A DNA stretch of 7,949 nt from Bacillota bacterium. Lineage in GTDB: Bacteria > Bacillota > Clostridia > Christensenellales > CAG-138. Location of the stretch: the NCBI GenBank assembly GCA_023458615.1, contig JAEWYV010000016.1:1-7949 (forward strand), written 5' to 3'. The position numbers and the translations under genes are program-made. The first letter of the stretch is position 1; each line of letters opens with the position of its first letter. A model generated the notes under the pieces. It worked only from the letters and a program-made list of their open reading frames with translations, was not told the origin of the DNA and did not search any database. Positions 5,983 to 7,949 of this stretch are shown one piece after another.

Positions 5983-6300
5983 TTATGTATTGGCGAGGAT
6001 ATCCATGCCAACCGCTTTTTCAACATTCTGTCGCAGCGTTTTTTCTCCTATGCCCTGCGATCCCTGATTGTCAGGAATCGGTATGATGGCTGGATAGGAC
6101 TGACCCTGAAATTCCGCGATGGTTTCCGCGCATGCGGGAAAGAGTTTCTCGGTTACGAACACAGCGGCATACCCCTCTCGCGCGAGGCGATGAAGGGTGC
6201 GATTTGCGCGCGCACCGTCATCCTCAAAGAATACATCGAGCCCGACCGCCTTAAAGAGCAGGACGGAGTCCCGATCGCCGATGACACCAATCTTAGCCAT
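5983..6300 (-). CDS. atpF: V/A-type ATP synthase subunit F (central shaft)
   Basis: Subunit F is a small alpha/beta protein that binds subunit D in the rotor shaft and modulates ATPase activity. It is called NtpG in Enterococcus hirae. The protein has 105 residues, the expected size. It begins M-A-K-I-G-V-I-G-D-R-D-S-V-L-L-F, the typical first strand, loop and helix. A second strand, A-A-V-F-V-T-E-K-L-F (about 45-54), and I-I-P-I-P-D-N-Q-G follow, and the C terminus ends near V-E-K-A-V-G-M-D-I-L, as in relatives, so it looks complete. The start overlaps the atpC stop by 8 nt (ATGGCTAA), with GAGGG 6 nt upstream. The next gene, atpA, starts only after an 88-nt spacer. Confidence 0.95.
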   Translation of the reverse strand: MAKIGVIGDRDSVLLFKAVGLDVFFEDDGARANRTLHRLAREGYAAVFVTEKLFPACAETIAEFQGQSYPAIIPIPDNQGSQGIGEKTLRQNVEKAVGMDILANT

Positions 6301-7282
6301 AGAGTTCCCTCAATCTTTCCGCAATCACCGCATCATCCAATCCGTTTCGCTTTACGGTTAAAATCAGGCGTACGGCCTTTGCCTCGCGATCCCGCGCAAG
6401 ATAATATCCGACGATTGGAAATATGGTCATCACCTCGTGACGGTGATCGTTTACCAAGGAGAGTAGGTAATCATCTCGTGTCTTTTCCAGCATGGCGATG
6501 CTGCCGGAGACTAGCATTTTAGAGAGTCCATCCTGCAGAGCCGACTTTACAACGCTGCCGGAGATGGCGCGCGTCAGCGTCTCCGCCGAGAGTTCGTAGG
6601 CGTCAATCAACGCCTCCGCCTTCACCCCCGCACTGGGTAAAAGAACGTCCCTTAGATCCTCTTTCTGCGCGCCCATCGCGCGCATACGAAGGAAGGTGAT
6701 TACATTATCAAAGTCGCACAACGCAGCAAAATACTGCCGGATAAAGGGCTCGTTGACTGTTTTCGAAGCGGACAAGCAATGTGCATGATATCCATAATCG
6801 ATCATCACGCTCACAAGCTGCGGCTCCGGCGTAATCTTGAGTTTCGTCTCCAGCTGCTCCAGCGATTGACGCATTGCCTCCGGTAGCAGTTCATATTTCG
6901 CGGTTGTGACCATGTTGGTCAGTTGTTCACGCGAAAACAGCCCGCCTTCTTGCAGGGGTGCATCGCCGGCATTCAGCATACGCGCCTTAATAAGCACCTT
7001 AAGATTTTGCGCGTCCGTTTGCAGCAGAAATAGATCCGTCAAGGAAGGCTCAGGCGAAAGCTCGCGCACCGTTTCAGCTGTCTGCCGACGCACAGATTCG
7101 ATCATGCGCTCGACATCCTCGCCTGTTGCATCCGGCAGGTTGCCATATTTTGCATCGGTGAGCATGCGCAATGCATCCTCCAGCGACCCTTCGGCCATGC
7201 GTCGGACGGTATCCCTGCCAAAGAGCGACTTTTCCAACGCGCTGATGCGCGCGCAGGCATAGGCGTAGCTTGGCTGTGGCAT
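6293..7282 (-). CDS. atpC: V/A-type ATP synthase subunit C (d-type connector)
   Basis: This is the 329-residue C subunit (the AC39 / NtpC family, equivalent to eukaryotic subunit d). It is a funnel-shaped helical protein that connects the central shaft to the membrane ring. It begins with the family pattern Y-A-Y-A-C-A-R-I-S-A-L-E (6-17), followed by repeated L-L/L-R-M-L-type helices and T-D-A-K-Y-G (42-47). A D-L-F-L-L-Q-T-D-A-Q-N-L-K block lies at about 83-95 and a C-D-F-D-N-V-I-T-F-L-R-M-R-A block near 188-201, both typical of the family. No membrane segments are seen. The ATG is preceded by GGAGGG 8 nt upstream; the gap after atpE is 16 nt. Its end overlaps atpF. Confidence 0.95.
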   Translation of the reverse strand: MPQPSYAYACARISALEKSLFGRDTVRRMAEGSLEDALRMLTDAKYGNLPDATGEDVERMIESVRRQTAETVRELSPEPSLTDLFLLQTDAQNLKVLIKARMLNAGDAPLQEGGLFSREQLTNMVTTAKYELLPEAMRQSLEQLETKLKITPEPQLVSVMIDYGYHAHCLSASKTVNEPFIRQYFAALCDFDNVITFLRMRAMGAQKEDLRDVLLPSAGVKAEALIDAYELSAETLTRAISGSVVKSALQDGLSKMLVSGSIAMLEKTRDDYLLSLVNDHRHEVMTIFPIVGYYLARDREAKAVRLILTVKRNGLDDAVIAERLRELYG

Positions 7283-7298
7283 AGTATCTTCCCTCCGC

Positions 7299-7883
7299 TC
7301 AGTTAAAGAGCAACTGATAGACCGCTGTCTCTTCCGATTCCCGCACTTCGCTCAACAGTGAGCGAAAAGAGCAATCCTTCTCGTATCCTTCGCCGACCAG
7401 CACAAATCCGCCATCGATCTTTGCGTCATTCGCTGAGATCGTCAGATGCTTTTGCGTCTGCGCGGCGATCAGCGCCGTGAGGGCAGCACGATCCGCAGAT
7501 GCCGGAACGACAATCTCTCCGCCCTCTGCTTCCGTCTCAAGCAGCCGCGCGCAGATCAGCTTGCGCTTCTCCGCGTCCAACGCGAGCATGGCGTCATACG
7601 CGCGGATAAAAGCCGCGTCAATCACAGCGCGTTTTTTGCGAAGCATATCCTTCTTTCCATCCAACGTGGCACGCGTTTGATAGCCGCTGATGAGGCTTTT
7701 TTCTGCCGCCTCACTCTGACTCTTGAGTTCCGCGCCGCGAATGGAACATGCTTTTTCACTGGCTGCGCGAATTTCGCCTACAGCAGTCTGCGCTTGCGTA
7801 CAAACCGAATGCGCTTCTGCTTCCGCTTCGTTGATGATTCGCTCGGCGAGCTTATTGGTTCCTGAGATGGATGTCGTTGCCAT
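7299..7883 (-). CDS. atpE: V/A-type ATP synthase subunit E (peripheral stalk)
   Basis: Subunit E forms the peripheral stalk that holds the A3B3 head against the turning rotor. The N-terminal half (about 10-85) is rich in Ala, Glu, Gln and Lys with the repeated pattern A-E-A-E-A-H and is probably a coiled coil. The C-terminal half is a small globular domain that contacts subunit B, ending Y-Q-L-L-F-N. The protein has 194 residues from the ATG at 7881-7883, close to the family norm. That start has AAGGAG 7 nt upstream. An in-frame upstream ATG (7926-7928) would add 15 residues, but these run back into the tail of the previous gene and have no ribosome site, so I reject it. Sequence identity in this family is low, so the call rests partly on operon position. 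Confidence 0.9.
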   Translation of the reverse strand: MATTSISGTNKLAERIINEAEAEAHSVCTQAQTAVGEIRAASEKACSIRGAELKSQSEAAEKSLISGYQTRATLDGKKDMLRKKRAVIDAAFIRAYDAMLALDAEKRKLICARLLETEAEGGEIVVPASADRAALTALIAAQTQKHLTISANDAKIDGGFVLVGEGYEKDCSFRSLLSEVRESEETAVYQLLFN

Positions 7884-7890
7884 TTGGCTG

Positions 7891-7896
7891 CTCCTT
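7891..7896 (-). promoter_or_regulatory. ribosome binding site fixing the atpE start
   Basis: AAGGAG on the minus strand lies 7 nt from the ATG at 7881-7883. It selects that start over the upstream in-frame ATG at 7926-7928. Confidence 0.8.
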
Positions 7897-7920
7897 ATCG
7901 TGCAATCAGTCTTCGTATGT

Positions 7921-7949
7921 TTAGCCAATCTTCACGCCGTTGACAAGCA
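7921..7949 (-). CDS. 3' end of an upstream gene, probably ATPase membrane-ring subunit K
   Basis: The last 29 nt on the minus strand read in one frame as L-V-N-G-V-K-I-G followed by TAA, 37 nt before the atpE start. The hydrophobic, glycine-containing tail fits the end of a transmembrane helix, and subunit K (the ion-binding proteolipid) normally precedes E in clostridial V-type operons. The identification rests mostly on gene order. Only eight complete codons are visible, and the residues that choose Na+ or H+ lie outside the window. Confidence 0.4.

Noticed and set aside
5169..6086. Plus-strand frame of 305 codons opposite atpA and the atpF end
   Set aside because: It is a shadow of the conserved catalytic subunit gene; the translation has no family signature and the frame crosses the end of atpA and the intergenic spacer.

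Overview
Every gene supported in this window is on the minus strand. From high to low coordinates the order is: the 3' tail of a probable membrane-ring subunit gene (atpK), then V/A-type ATPase genes atpE, atpC, atpF, atpA, atpB and atpD, then a queG-like iron-sulfur protein gene, a large SRP RNA, and the beta subunit of an iron-sulfur L-serine dehydratase (sdaAB). The probable alpha-subunit gene lies just outside the left edge. The SRP RNA is the long form with an Alu domain and closely resembles the Bacillus/Clostridium type. Together with a bacterial V-type ATPase, a two-subunit serine dehydratase and strong AGGAGG-like ribosome binding sites, this points to an anaerobic Firmicute, most likely class Clostridia, with a base composition near 50% G+C or slightly above. 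I cannot name the genus.

Right part (about 2117-7949): the ATPase cluster encodes the catalytic A3B3 head (atpA, atpB), the central rotor shaft (atpD, atpF), the shaft-to-ring connector (atpC) and the peripheral stalk (atpE). The genes are tightly packed. The C/F and A/B junctions are 8-nt overlaps of the same form, ATGNNTAA. The exception is an 88-nt gap between atpF and atpA, which holds a possible 21-codon ORF. The operon promoter and the ion-carrying I and K subunits lie beyond the right edge, so Na+ versus H+ specificity cannot be read here. A 12-bp stem and T-run hairpin ends the operon after atpD.

Middle (1138-2103): the queG-like gene has its own strong predicted promoter. Its extended -10 box lies in the loop of the atpD terminator, so operon end and new start share about 45 bp. 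The protein has two [4Fe-4S] motifs and a HEAT-like tail, but it is short and seems to lack the catalytic Asp of true epoxyqueuosine reductases.

Left part (1-1082): the SRP RNA has a clear promoter (1054-1082), complementary ends (766-772 with 1029-1035) and an intrinsic terminator (725-754). sdaAB follows, with a weak candidate promoter just past that terminator. A GGGAGG Shine-Dalgarno at the window edge shows another gene follows at once.

Most of the window is well-known housekeeping and energy metabolism. I see no mobile element, CRISPR array or obviously new multi-gene system. The points most worth a second look are the promoter nested in a terminator, the divergent QueG-like protein, and the atpF-atpA gap.
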